Assembly: GCA_964036195.1 (NCBI GenBank)
Contig: OZ038457.1
Span: 11,063,147-11,127,146, forward strand
Source of the DNA: Sphaerolaimus hirsutus
Taxonomy: Eukaryota; Nematoda; Chromadorea; Monhysterida; Sphaerolaimidae
Reading direction: 5' to 3'
DNA length: 64,000 nt
Part shown: piece by piece, positions 21,973 through 33,489 of the stretch
How the letters are laid out: the number at the start of each line of letters is the position of its first letter
Position numbering within the stretch: position 1 is the stretch's first letter
The notes under the pieces: model-generated
Databases searched by the model: none
The model's input: the letters and a program-made list of their open reading frames with translations, nothing else
What the model was told of the DNA's origin: nothing
Translations under genes and position numbers: made by a program

Positions 21973-24900
21973 TCAAAAATGCAGCGCCGAACCTGATATG
22001 GACTGGCTCCAGCTGTACCGTCTGGACTTCAACTCGACGTCGGTGTCTTTGGGCGGCATGACGCCGGTCTTGAGGTACAGCGTCAAGCTCTGCTCCAAGC
22101 TGCGGTACACGTCCACGGGCATGATCGCGTCGTCTTGCATCATGCGCATCACCCACTTTTCGTTCATCGACTCGAAGAATTTGTAATCTGAGAAGGGTGG
22201 GTTTTTTACATCAAATTTATTTAGTATCCGTTAAATAATTATGTAGAGCGCAGTGCAGATTTGGTGTTTCGGTGAACTGGTGCGTGATAGAGAGCACATT
22301 CGGACATATCCGCTCCCAACACCACTCACAGTTTTGGCAATAATGGTTTTTAGATCGAATTTGAAAATAAAGTTTTTTTCACCATTGAAAACGTCAACCC
22401 CGCTGCACACAGGACAAAAGAATAGCCAAATAACAACGAACGAATAAACTCACTGTAAACAAGAAGATGGCCGGCCAGCTCGGCGGCGGCGGGGGAGAAG
22501 TTGACGCAGGGCTTGGCGCCGGGCACCGGCTTCCGCGGGAATATGTAGCACGTGACGTACAGAGGCTCGTGGGGTGGCGGCCGCTCCCTGGTGTAATGAC
22601 GGAGGGATAATGAAAGTGCCAGCGAATGCACTGGTGTTGCGCACTCCAGTTGACCGTTGCAAAAATGTCCAACTGATAAAGTGCGAAGAAACAAAAAAAC
22701 TCACAAATCGCGTGTAGTGATGTGAAAAGCGCCAGGAATTTTTTCGCCAGGCGCCAATGGCGCCACAGAAACTTAGCGCCAAGCGTCAATAGCGCCATGG
22801 CGTTTACTAGACCACGGCGCCAATGGCGCCAGAGGACAGTGGCGCCAAGCGCATTCACTTTACTCATTCATCAAGTATTTCACAATTGTATACATCCGCC
22901 CACCCCAGCATGAATTATCAACCCACCAGGGCGGCGTGGCTCTGCCATCATCCTCATTATCAGTGTTGCACTTGTCGCCATCGGTCTGGCTGGCGGAGCG
23001 TCTGCGGTGGTGCAGCAGGTGCGCCCGCCCCATGAAGATGTTGTGCGCCACGTTGTGCGAGTGCAGGTATTTGATTACCGATGTGATTGCCCTGCGTGTG
23101 ATGTGATGGTTGTCAGTTTCATTTTGGTATTTGGCTGGTGAACAATGCGTAGTGTATATCCTCGAAATATCCCATCAAAATGGCCACTATGAATCAATAA
23201 ACCTCCCTCGAAATACCCCCGTCTGGAGTGATGTACATGATGTATTCATTGCTGCCAGTTTGCACCGCAGCTACATATATTTATACCAGAATTAATTGTG
23301 TAGCGAGTGACGTAGTTGATACGTGCAAATAGATCATATTTTGACACATTTATTACCGGTTTTGACTAGTTCAAAGCATATTCTTTACTATGAATTTCAC
23401 AACAAGTTCTTTCAAAATACACCCCCTCGTTTGACTCCCCTCAAATTGTGCACTAAATATGAAAAAATAACACCGGGCGGTATTTCGAGCAAACACGGTA
23501 GTTGTAATTACACACGACTACAGGGGTCTCCTAGGGGGGGGCTGGGGGGGGGGGCTGCCCCCCCAAATCCGCCAGCTATCTATCTATCCCGGAGGCCGCT
23601 CAGCTATCTATCTATCTATCTATCCCGAGGCAAATTTTTTGCCTACTACCCCTAAAGACCCCCCCCCCCAAATCGCTCGGCTATCTATCTATCTGGAGTG
23701 GTTTTTGATAAATTTTGCCCCAATTTTCGCTCAAAATCACTAATTTTTGCACCTTTTTATAGTTTTTCACCTTCAAAATCGTGCTCTCCGGCTATATGCC
23801 TGTTTTTAGCCATTTTAAACCTACTTTTGGCCATTTTTAACTGATTATTAGCGATTTTTTCCCCTTTCGGCCTTCTATGCACTGAAAAAGCCTTTATATT
23901 TTGCCCCCGCGAGCCCCCCCCCCAGAAAATTTTTTCAGCTATCTATCCCTCCGGAGGAGCGATTTGCTATCTATCCAGCCCCCGCGAGGGCATTAACCTT
24001 GGAGACCCCTGCTCGACTCACTCGACGAATCTTGTCAAATCTTCTCTGAGGAGCAACTGGACTACGTAAGCCGGACAGTACCACTCGTCTGGCGCGTCGA
24101 TCACATTTACCAATCCGTGTATAGGTCGCACGCGCTGAAATCAAACGACAGCGTCGGTTTTCAAATAGACGTGATTAGGGTTGGAAAAAAAACGTTTTTT
24201 TAAACTCGATGTTTAAAAAAAACAACGTTTTTTTTATAAAAAAACGTTTTTTTTAAATAAAAAACGTCTTTTTTAAAGCTCCCAGATATGACCTTGTGTC
24301 AACATATATAGGTATATCAGACAGTGGCAATACTCTGTGATGTTATATATGACCATATGTCTGTGGAGCCATGGGATAGCATTATAAGTGGTGATTTGTG
24401 TCAAAAATATCCATTTTTCGTCGACTTATCGTCCGTATATAGCCTTATAGTCGAATGTTCGTGACTTCAGGTAAAGTTTGGCACGGAATAGTGATGAAAC
24501 AAGGTTATAAAAGGAGGTTGTTACTTTGGGAGTGAAGTTACACACTGTGGAGGTACATGGACATGGTACGTGCACATTACCTCAATATCATAAACTACAG
24601 CAACATATCACGGCTTATTAACCCATGGTAGCACATAGAAATGGATACTTTGATACTAAAAATGCCACAAAACCAATGAAAACAACCACCAATGTCAATT
24701 TGTGTGAAATTGCGCGCTTGCACGCAAAATTTTTGCAAAATACCTAGTGCTTAGTATAGTCGGCAGACATGATATTATATAGGTTTGGTCCACTTATGTT
24801 TCGCTTCGCTGAGCGTCAATGAAATTCAACATCTTACTGAACAGCGAAGTGCGATACATCTTAAATACGGTAGAAAAACGGTGCACAGTGGGTCGTAAAT

Positions 24901-27900
24901 ATGTCAATATGTATAGTCGACGGACATATCATTCTACAAAATTGGAAAGTTATATTTTGTTCTTGTAGAGCAAACGAGAAAGGAATTTAGTAAAAAAGAA
25001 AATATAAAGATAGTAAGAAGGAAAATAAAAATGTGCTGTTCTTTACGCACTCGTTTACTCCAATTTTTGTGCCGATAGGTGCTGCAAATTTTTGATTATA
25101 CGTTTACCTACGTTTAATCTAATTCATATTTAGAAAAGTTACACGCTATCGATTCATTTTGACGAAAACTTGTTACGTTCAAAATTTTGAATTCAGAAAA
25201 CGTTCCCGCTTTGTATTTATTCAGATCCAGACAACGCTTGGATGGCATCATGCCAAAAAACTCAACTACACTTTGACGGGGGTTTGAATTGTGCGGGCAC
25301 AATTGAATAGTTTCATTCCGTATATGCGTAAGCACGAGTCACCCAAACAGAGTTCTACGGGTTGGATACAGCGTGCATGATATGACATCATGCAACTCAT
25401 TGTATAGTATCATGTCTGCCGAGTATACTAAAAATTTCGGCCGATGTTTTTTTATAAAGAAAAACACATTTCGGACGTCATGTTTTTGAAAAAAAACCTT
25501 TTTTTTTAAAAAACGTTTAAAAAAAACATCGGCCAACCCTAGACGTGATGTGAAGCGTGTTTGTATTCAGTCGACAAGTTCTCGGGCAACCCGAAAAACA
25601 AATGTGTCCGACAAACAAAATGCCATACCAAAATAGGCAGCGCGCAACCAACCGCCTTGGTAATAGGACTGGTGTAGGGGTAAAAGAGCATGTGGAAGTG
25701 CAGGTGGTTGACACTGGCGAACGCCATCAACGAGTTGTACAGCAAGTGCAGTCTGGGGTTGCGGCACAGCAGCATTATGTCGGCCATTAGTCGCACCGCA
25801 TCACGGTTCATCACCTGCGGTGCGCCAGCCAAATTGAATGGAAAATTAAAGTGATTGCGTTCATTGACACACAAGTGGTTTTATTATTTCATAATTACGA
25901 GACGAGCAGAGGTTACCAGTGAAAGGCCTTTAGAAAAAGAGGGGATCGTTGTTTACAATTGATAGTATTTATCTTACCGTACCGTACTACCTAAAATAAT
26001 TCGTAACGACAACAATGTTCTCAAAATCTAACCACCTTAGTCCCAATGGCCCCTTAGTCTGGAATTAGAAGTTAGTCTTGGAACCACGCAAACAAAGTAC
26101 AAACGGTAGAAGAGGAATCCATTCAACGTCCCAAAAAGTGTGAAATTCTGTGCAGTGTCAGCAATGTTTCTGCAATCACATACTCCACAAGTACCTACGC
26201 TATATACATGATAAATACAATGTGACACATACGTATAACCGTATTAGTAGTGGACCATCCGGCGTATTACCGTATCTACAAAAGTTCCTGTGCGTACGGC
26301 CATAAATAGTGGCTAAAAATACCATTACCAAACCTGATGCAGGCATCTGTTGATGCTGGGAATGACGAGACAGTGGTTACGCTCGATCGGACTCGAATTG
26401 ACCAGAACCATGTGCCTGTCGATCGTGTCGCCAACCCGACTGTCCGAGCACCGCAAATCGAACAGGATCTGACAAATGATTCTGGCACGTTTCCAAGAGA
26501 TTTGAAAGTTTTGAAAGGTGTTTAGAAATGAACCAACCTCCTTTTGCCTGATCTTGTTGTAATTGAATCTGCGACTGTCGAACGGTTCACGCAGACTTCT
26601 GAAGGGCAGCGGCCGCCGACGCAGCACGCCGCGTTCCACGTTGAGCTGCGAATTGCGGAAGTTGAAAGGGGGTGTACGAAATCGGACATACCGTCTATCC
26701 TCGAAAAAGTCCCCCCTCGACAAACTCCCCTTTGTTAAGCGAGTGAGGAAAAAGCAACCCGTCCCCTCGAATAACTCCCCCATAGGAAAGACGTCATATT
26801 TAGTTTATGAAGAATGTCTTCTGTCTTCTGTATAATAAATATACGTAAGTATTAGGTTGGAAAGAAAGTTCTGTCAGTTCTTGGATTGTTGGGTTTGCTG
26901 GTCCGGCTTCGTTTCTAGAAACTGACATAACTTTTTTTCCAACCTAATATATATTCTGCCATTGGTGCTCATAAATATAGATTTTATTGCTTCAATTGTC
27001 GAATTTGTATACCAACTTATGATTTATGTAACTTATTTTACCCCATTTACACAGTAAATTCATTACTCATTTTTCGAAGAATTCAGACAGAAAAATAATT
27101 TCTCCCCTCGAAAAAATTCAGTCTAAAAAATCTGACAAAAAACAACTCCCCTGGGGAGTTATTCGAGGGTATACGGTAGCTTAAAAAAATTCAGCCACCT
27201 ACTTGTGCAGTGAAGCCATAGTGGCCGGGCAGTAACTTGTACATCAGGTTCAAGTCATACTTGACGGCCTTCTGTTTCTGCATGGCGCTCCACCGCTTTG
27301 CGACTTCTTTCTCAAACTGCAAAAAACGAGCGTTGTAACATGTGAAGTGATAAAAATGTGCCTTAAAAAACCACGAGCCTACCTTTGTATCGTCATTTGC
27401 CCAGGCACAGGAGCAGGCGTCCAGCCCGCCAGATTTATTGCAGATGGCCACATTGAATTCCTCCGTTGCATAGTGGTAGGCTGGCGTCGCCGTGTTCTGG
27501 GTGGGGTGGGGGATATAGCAGGGCTCGTTAGGGGTCTCCTAAATTTTGACCCCCGGGGGTTGGATAGATAGCGAATCGCTCCTATGGGGCGGTACATAGC
27601 TGAACAATTATTTTTTGGGGGGGGGGGGGGGCGAGGTTGCGTGGCTACCCTATAGAGGATTTCTCAAGGTGTAGAAGGAAGAAAACGGTGGAAATCGCTA
27701 AAAAAGGTAATAAGCAACATGAAGTAGTGAATGATAACCGCGCGATTGGGGTGGGGGGGGGCGTTCACAGGATAACAGCCAAAAAATTCCTCCAGGATAA
27801 ATGAATAGGTGAGCGCCCTCCAGGACAGATAGATTTCGCTCAACACACAAATCTGACACCCAGGTGTAACAATATAACCCACTAAACCACCCAACCCCAC

Positions 27901-30900
27901 CTTCTGGTCCTCCGCCCCATAAGCCAGCGTGCCCATAATATCCGAATACCTGCCGTCACCCCTCTTGTCCAAATTGCTCTGGCCCCTCACTGCAGCCGAG
28001 GGGGTCGGCTCTTTGTGGCTAGACTTCCTCACTTCCAGCTGCCGCTCGTAGCCGGGCGAGCGCGACCGGTCGCGTCGGATTGGCGGAGGGGTGTAGCTGG
28101 ATTGGGGGGGGGGGGGTTGATGGCAGTGTGAGAGTGTGGGGGTTATTTGAGGGACAGGGTGGTCGGATTTAAAGCGGTGGGTGGATGTTAAGGGCAGTGC
28201 GATGAATGCAGTTGGCAATTATGAAGGCTTTTGGTGTCACTGAAGGGTGATTGAGCTTGATTTTCTGATCAATATTATCAGTATTCCGACCAATATCAAA
28301 GTGAAATATCGTGACAGTAAATCAGAGTTGCCTAAATAATCACTTACTCAACCTTGAAAATAAGAAATATAAAATGCCTACAACGAACAAGCTTCACTAA
28401 TTCAGCAAGGTCTGGATAAAACAGCAGATACATCCGGAACCAAGAAGTCACGGTTTCGTTTCAGAAATGGAAAACACAAATATTTACAGAGAAACAGGTG
28501 ATAAGAGACTAGTAGAAATAGTGATGGAAACCTTTTTTCAACATCATGAAAACTTCGAGCATTGTGTGGATCCCACTTGGGGTTGGGTCCTTTGAGGGGT
28601 GGGGAGGTTGTGATAAGTTCGGGGTATACTAATATTCAAAAAGTTTGATTTAATTTAAAAAAATTTTTTTGCAAAAATTCCCCAATTTTTAGTTATTGCA
28701 CATGCCCCGACACCCTATGTTCACGCTGAGCAAAATCTGGGCGATGTTGCTCCTTTCCCATTGTATATTTACCAGAGGAAAAATTGAAGAAAAAAATTCG
28801 TTATCCAGCTGTGGGGGCACCGCCATACTGAACGCCATTCCCACAGCTTGCATATGGGGTGCATGAGATTAATTAAAAATTTTATGAGATCATGTTCCAA
28901 AGTATATTTGTCACCAGTTTATGTGATATCTAACCAATGTGCTTCCACACACGTCCAGTGTGAAACAACACTCTCAATGTATTAACCTCCTCACATAACC
29001 TATACTCTTACATGCCCAATTGATCTTGAAGTCACAAACATTCGAGAAAAAGCGATATACGCGACTAGTAGTCAACATAAAATTTAGTCCTTCGATAAAA
29101 TCACCACTTATAATGCTGTCAAAACGGCTCTTCAGCCATTGCATGGCTATATCTAAAAATCAGAATGTAGTGCAACTTGTCTGATTTACCTGTAGTTTAC
29201 TCATGAGGTACGTTCCTTGTGTCCTACAGCTTATTAATGCCTGCAAGAATTCAGGAAGTAAAAGGAAACTACACCATCAAATGTGGAGCAATAATCATAA
29301 AAACAACGACCATGAATTTCTCCGTGTGAGTAGCCAGTGGTTTTTGCAAAATTCATATAAAAATATCTGCTGGCGGTTTAGCATTGTAAGAGTAGCTTCA
29401 AACAGCGGGCGATCCCTAAGCAGAAATAGAAATCATGGATAGTTTCAAGCATCACAGCATCTAAGGATTGCTTACGCAATTATCAAGGTATAAACAAGCC
29501 AATTAAGTAAAGGAAACGCCAATTAAGTAAGGGAATTAGAAAACTCACCACTTCTCAGGGTGAGAACGGTTGAAGTGAACGGTGCACTTTGAAGAGCCCC
29601 TTAGCTATCTGTGTTCTCTCCGTTTTGCCGTCTATCACATAGGCAACGCTTGGGAAGTATGTAGGGGCGTTGGGAAGTAAGCGCCAGGTGCCAGTGCGAA
29701 CATGGGACCCAATTCAAACGCGCATTTATNNNNNNNNNNNNNNNNNNNNNNNNNNNNNNNNNNNNNNNNNNNNNNNNNNNNNNNNNNNNNNNNNNNNNNN
29801 NNNNNNNNNNNNNNNNNNNNNNNNNNNNNNNNNNNNNNNNNNNNNNNNNNNNNNNNNNNNNNNNNNNNNNNNNNNNNNNNNNNNNNNNNNNNNNNNNNNN
29901 NNNNNNNNNNNNNNNNNNNNNNNNNNNNNACACTAATGTGGTTGACAATGTGAAATAAGCATGAAATATCCTCTAAAAAATATCTTATCCGACCTAAAAC
30001 TGCCCACCACACAAACCCCTCCCCCAAGTGGGTGACAAAAAAATCACTTTTTACAACTTTTTCATTAGACACTTGAACTGCTGGTTTACAATGATTTATA
30101 GAGGAGGGTTAAAGGTATCAAATTGTGTAAAAAACCTTACCTCAAAAATGCCTTCATAAGAAAATTTGCTGGGGGTGAATTTCAAATTGTAAAAATAACA
30201 TCATTGCAGGAACAAAAATAGGCAAAATTTATAATTTTAAATTTACCCCCAGCAAATTTTCTTATGAAGGCATTTTTGAGGTAAGGTTTTTTACACAATT
30301 TGATACCTTTAACCCTCCTCTATAAATCATTGTAAACCAGCAGTTCAAGTGTCTAATGAAAAAGTTGTAAAAAGTGATTTTTTTGTCACCCACTTGGGGG
30401 GAGGGGTTTGTGTGGTGGGCAGTTTGAGGTCAGATAAGATATTTTTTAGAGGATATTTCATGCTTATTTCACATTGTCAACCACATTAGTGTTAAAACAA
30501 CACAAAAGTGTTCATTTTTTGAAATTCAATTGGATGCTGGACTTGTGTGTAGGGTTCAAACGGGATTGACTTTTCGGGATCGGGATCGGGATCGGGATTC
30601 ACTTTTTGAGATTTCGGGATCGGGATCGGGATTGGGGTTTCGGGATCGGGATCGGGATCGGGATTGGTTTTTTTGAGATTTCGGGATCGGGATCGGGATC
30701 GGGATTGGCCGGGATTGGGGTCACGGGATCGGGATTGGGATTGGCATTTTTCCGGGATCGGGATTGGGTTCTAGGGATAGAGATTTTGGCCATTTTTCTG
30801 GCATTCACAGTTGTTCATAAAGGTCTCAAAACACTGTTGGATGCCAGAAAAGTGGCATAAAATTGACACTTGGGGTTTGCATCCACTTTTTTGCATGCAA

Positions 30901-32865
30901 AAACGTCATTATTTCACTTTTTTTTATTTCCACAAAATTTTCCGGGATCGGGATCCCGGACTTGGGAGTTTCTCGGGATCGGGATCGGGATTTGAAAATT
31001 TTCGGGATCGGGATCGGGATTGGTATTTATGGATTTCGGGATCGGGATCGGGATCGGGATTGGGGTTTCGGGATCGGGATCGGGATCGGGACTGGTAAAT
31101 CCCGGAATTTCACGGGATCCGGGATCGGGATCGGGATCCCGTTTGAACCCTAACAGTAACAGTTGGACAGTAACATTTTAATAAATTTTGAACTTTGCAC
31201 CCCACACTGTGGTGAGTTGCTAAAGACCGCCTGGCCAGTGTATAGAAGGGGAGGGGTGTTGGCAACACATCCCCAAAATTGTAGATTTATACCCCTCCCA
31301 CAGGTGGAGGTACGGCACCCGCAGTGAAAGAAATCAGTGGGGGCCGGACCTGTGTGGGACACTAAAAAAGCTGCAAAATTTTTTTGCACTCGGCGACCCA
31401 CCCTGTAGAGGGTCGCCGCGACCCCTTCAATTCATGTGAAGTAGAGGGGGTTGCGCCAATATCTACCCCAAGTTTTAGCTTCTGGCGCGTCCTAGAACTG
31501 TAGATAGGACGGCAGAAGTAAAATAAAAAATTGGGGGCCGGACTTGATCGGGAAGGTGTTTATGTATATTTACATATAAGTGATTTTGGTGCCAGTGCCA
31601 ACGCCAACGCCAACGCCAATCGCGCCACGGCGTGGGCCCCATGAATGGCGCTATTTCATCACCATTTAGGTAAAATTTTAGAGGGGGGGGGGGGTTGAGC
31701 CCCCCTCGTTCGCCGGCCTCCGTAAACAAGCAGCCCCCCTCCGCTCAAAAATCCTGGATCCCTGAACTGATTGATTACCTGCGGCTAGGATATACCCCCA
31801 TTGCTTTAATTAACAATTAATTGTAAATCTTTTTAATCTGATCTTTACTGTCCCGATAATAGTTATTTGTGGGTCACTTCAACCGACTGAAAAGCCTAAA
31901 ACACATCCACTTAAAGTACCTTATAAATGTACGCGTTTATGTATTTACCGCTAAAATATAAAAACACGCGCTAAGGAAGCGGATATTCATTCCTCCAGCC
32001 TTGAGCAACATAATTACGGGAAAGGGCGATGACAAACTGAATAAGTAATGAGACGCAACACATCTGCCTCGACTCGAGCGAGCTGAAGCGCTAAACGAAA
32101 GTAGAATCAAACAAGAAAGCGCCATGCAAACTTCCATGCACTTAGCTCATTAGTTTCTTTCGTGGCCGGCCGTATTATTTTGATGAATTAATTAGTATTA
32201 AGCAGGATGCACGCATTAAAAGGCAACAGATACTAAATGTGAGGAGAAAAGCGAACCGGTGCAACGGAAATCGTCCCAAAGCACATGAAATGACAGGCTG
32301 GGAATTATCAATTATTACGTATTTACTCGTGTATTTATCAATGACCAAAAAGTTCAACAACATGGCAATTTACAGCGGGGATATTATCCGCCATCAACGA
32401 CGAGGCGATTGAGCCATGTGGCGCTAGCGCCAAAAAGTGTGCTCTGGCTAGGGTTGGTCGGCTAGGGGGGGGGGGTATTTCGACCTGGCTAGGGGGTATT
32501 TCGAGGAGGGGGGGGGGTATTTCGAGGGGGAATTTCGAGAAAATACAGTATAATACATTGTATACTGTGCGTTTGCGCTACGAAATTTTTTGCCAGTTTT
32601 TTATTAAAACGCTTGCCAACCCTAGCCGTAGCGCTACTTCTTCTGATAGCGCTACTGAAACTTTTGGTAACGCCACACCGCCAATGGCGTCAACGCCATA
32701 AAACCCAACACCTCCCCAGTCACTTTGGCTCACTATAATATCATCCAACCCTCACCTGTGCTCAAACAGAATCTTTCTAAATCTATCCATTTCCATCGCC
32801 GATGGCGACGTCGCCAGGTGGTCCACAGTCAAACTGCTGCCCGCTTTTCCGACTGGCATTTTCAT
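21973..32865 (-). CDS. GDPGP1: GDP-D-glucose phosphorylase 1 (HIT/GalT-like)
   Basis: Cytosolic enzyme that phosphorolyses GDP-D-glucose to GDP and glucose 1-phosphate, a metabolite-repair role known for the family. Exons (minus): 32865-32756, 28096-27901, 27496-27383, 27316-27203, 26645-26538, 26468-26334, 25814-25653, 24134-24022, 23091-22927, 22587-22454, 22187-21973. Phases close; TGA stop; 521 aa against about 385 in human. Landmarks: LLPGHYGFTAQ joined to LNVERGVLRRRP, FNYNKIRQKE, ILVNSSP-type strand, ASVNHLHFH (residues 293-300; the HxHxH catalytic signature), VAHNIFMGRA, AAELAGHL. The first exon is joined only by phase and lies across a gap; the second encodes an Arg/Ser-rich disordered segment. 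From 27496 on, homology is clear. An Asp/Asn-rich insert (DGDKCNTDNEDDGR) follows the AHNIF strand. Confidence 0.9.
22715..22855. mobile_element. GGCGCC-word element
   Basis: Left end TAGTGATGTGAAAAGCGCCA, then GGCGCCAATGGCGCC words. The right end near CATTCACTT is less clear. It lies in GDPGP1 intron 22588-22926. Confidence 0.6.
23153..23500. mobile_element. T1 element
   Basis: GTATATCCTCGAAATATCCC to TATTTCGAGCAAACACGGTA; decayed ends, with CCCCCTC/GGGCGG subterminal parts. Confidence 0.6.
23521..24011. mobile_element. CAGGGGTCTCC foldback abutting a GDPGP1 splice donor
   Basis: Ends CAGGGGTCTCCTAGG and CTTGGAGACCCCTG. CTATCTATCTATCCCGAGG-type repeats occur inside. Flanks CACGACTA (23513-23520) and CTCGACTC (24012-24019) match at 6 of 8, consistent with a decayed hAT duplication. 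The right flank overlaps the donor GTGAGT of the exon ending at 24022. Confidence 0.65.
24022..24134 (-). other. GDPGP1: GDPGP1 exon 8 (short, no Met)
   Basis: Acceptor TGATTTCAG, then RVRPIHGLVNVIDAPDEWYC, PAYVVQLLLREDL and donor GTGAGT, phases 0 and 2. It fills the family segment between the HxHxH strand and the AHNIF strand. It is easy to miss because it is only 113 nt. Confidence 0.85.
24176..25541. mobile_element. hAT-type element with AAACGTTT-word arms, perfect 8-bp TSD
   Basis: Ends TAGGGTTGGAAAAAAAACG and the complement of TAGGGTTGGCCGATGTTTTT. Flanking 24168-24175 and 25542-25549 are both GACGTGAT. Arms are runs of AAAAAACGTTTTTT. The core carries GCGCGCTTGCACGCAAAATT (24713) and the dispersed segment around GGAGCCATGGGATAGC (24366). 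No transposase frame. It sits in GDPGP1 intron 24135-25652. Confidence 0.9.
26690..27178. mobile_element. T1 element filling a GDPGP1 intron
   Basis: ACCGTCTATCCTCGAAAAAG to GTTATTCGAGGGTATACGGTA. It covers 489 of the 557 bp of intron 26646-27202 and contains the mariner MITE at 26852. Confidence 0.75.
26852..26947. mobile_element. 96-bp mariner-type MITE
   Basis: TIRs of about 28 bp (TTAGGTTGGAAAGAAAGTTC, mirrored as AACTTTTTTTCCAACCTAA) flanked by TA on both sides, as for mariner. Confidence 0.85.
27530..27690 (-). mobile_element. Truncated CTATCTATCC-type repeat
   Basis: It starts TAGGGGTCTCCTAAATTTTG and contains GGATAGATAGCGAATCGCTC; one end only. It lies in the GDPGP1 intron between 27497 and 27900. 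Confidence 0.5.
28900..29230. repeat. Dispersed repeat R6 (core of word elements)
   Basis: It shares AATGTGCTTCCACACACGTC, CTTGAAGTCACAAACATTCG and ATCACCACTTATAATGCT with copies at 24300-24500 (inverted), 36010-36250 and 51430-51745. Confidence 0.65.
29730..29929. other. Assembly gap (200 N)
   Basis: Exactly 200 unknown bases at the edge of a palindrome, where assembly would be expected to fail. An exon of GDPGP1 could be hidden. Confidence 0.99.
29930..30494. mobile_element. Palindromic foldback beside the gap
   Basis: The left arm from ACACTAATGTGGTTGACAAT is repeated inverted, ending ATTGTCAACCACATTAGTGT, centred near 30212. Inner landmarks (GCTGGTTTACAATGATTTAT, CCTTCATAAGAAAATTTGCT) are homologous to the inner arms of 36949-38115. 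The arms probably continue into the gap. Confidence 0.85.
30550..31152. mobile_element. GGGATC-word element (TAGGGTTCAAACGGGAT ends)
   Basis: Arms of GGGATCGGGATCGGGATT words (30575-30780 and 30945-31140) flank a 160-bp core. Ends TAGGGTTCAAACGGGAT and ATCCCGTTTGAACCCTA are inverted. No matching 8-bp flanks. Shorter relatives lie at 44039-44192 and 45190-45365. Confidence 0.8.
31190..31565. mobile_element. Half copy of the GGCCGGAC palindrome
   Basis: GGGGGCCGGACCTGTGTGGG and GGGGGCCGGACTTGATCGGG in the order seen in the right arm of 36949-38115, with GGTGTTTA at the end. Confidence 0.6.
32449..32624. mobile_element. TAGGGTTGG-ended short element with G-runs
   Basis: TAGGGTTGGTCGGCTAGGG and GCTTGCCAACCCTA are inverted ends. 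Inside are T1-like GGGGGTATTTCGAG units. No matching flanking octamers. Confidence 0.5.
32756..32865 (-). other. GDPGP1: Candidate first coding exon of GDPGP1
   Basis: ATG at 32865 opens MKMPVGKAGSSLTVDHLA and continues to FRKILFEH before the donor GTGAGG, phase 2, which matches the acceptor at 28096. No homology supports it; the alternative is a start in an exon hidden in the gap 29730-29929. Confidence 0.5.
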
Positions 32866-33096
32866 AACCTTCGGTCCGCAAACCGGTGATTTTCGGGTAC
32901 AATCAATTGTTAGGGAGACTAATTGAAATCAATTGTATTTTGAAACAGTCTGCAAAATGGGGTTAGAAGAAAATCAACTGACATAAAACGGGTGGAAATA
33001 AGGGGCGTGATGCACTAAACAAACATATATATTTGTATGGATGTTCTACGTGAGTTTCTATTGGAACAGCGACATGTTCTGCGTCGAATTATATTT

Positions 33097-33489
33097 ACCG
33101 TATTTCTTCGAAATATTCTTCGGTCTGAGCGAGCTTACGAAAAATCCCCCCCCCCCCTCTCAAAATACCCCCACCAGAGAAAGAGAATGTAATTGCCAAA
33201 AACAACAGTTTGTGATCTGTGTAATGCAGAGCACACGTTAAAAATACTCACTGAGTTACGTTAGGATAGGGCTTATATTTACCATCTACATCCTCTTACG
33301 CTTATACATGTCGGTTATTGTTGCATTTTTCTACGTCTGCTTACGTTGCAAAGAACGAATAAGTACTTCAGAGTTCAAAAAATTGTGGCAAAACCCCCTA
33401 GAAATACCCCCTCCTTCGATTAGCCCCCTCCTCAAAATACGCACTCTGAAAAATAAACAACTCTGGGGGTATTTCAAGGAAATACGGTA
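33097..33489. mobile_element. T1 element
   Basis: ACCGTATTTCTTCGAAATAT to GTATTTCAAGGAAATACGGTA, with CCCCC-rich subterminal parts and an interior similar to 17752-18176. Confidence 0.75.

Noticed and set aside
29551-29600. Minus-strand segment reading SSKCTVHFNRSHPEKW before a GTGAGT donor, with phase fitting GDPGP1
   Set aside because: The donor and phase fit, but upstream there is no polypyrimidine tract and no convincing acceptor, and the peptide has no counterpart in GDPGP1. Could be revisited if cDNA shows it.
29601-30072. Open frames crossing the N gap
   Set aside because: They are artefacts of translating unknown bases as X.
30550-31152. 8-bp duplication around the GGGATC element
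   Set aside because: Flanks CTTGTGTG and ACAGTAAC differ, so its hAT assignment rests only on the shared terminus.
32449-32624. A fifth perfect 8-bp duplication around a TAGGGTTGG element
   Set aside because: The flanking octamers GCTCTGGC and GCCGTAGC do not match well enough; the ends may have been displaced by later insertions.
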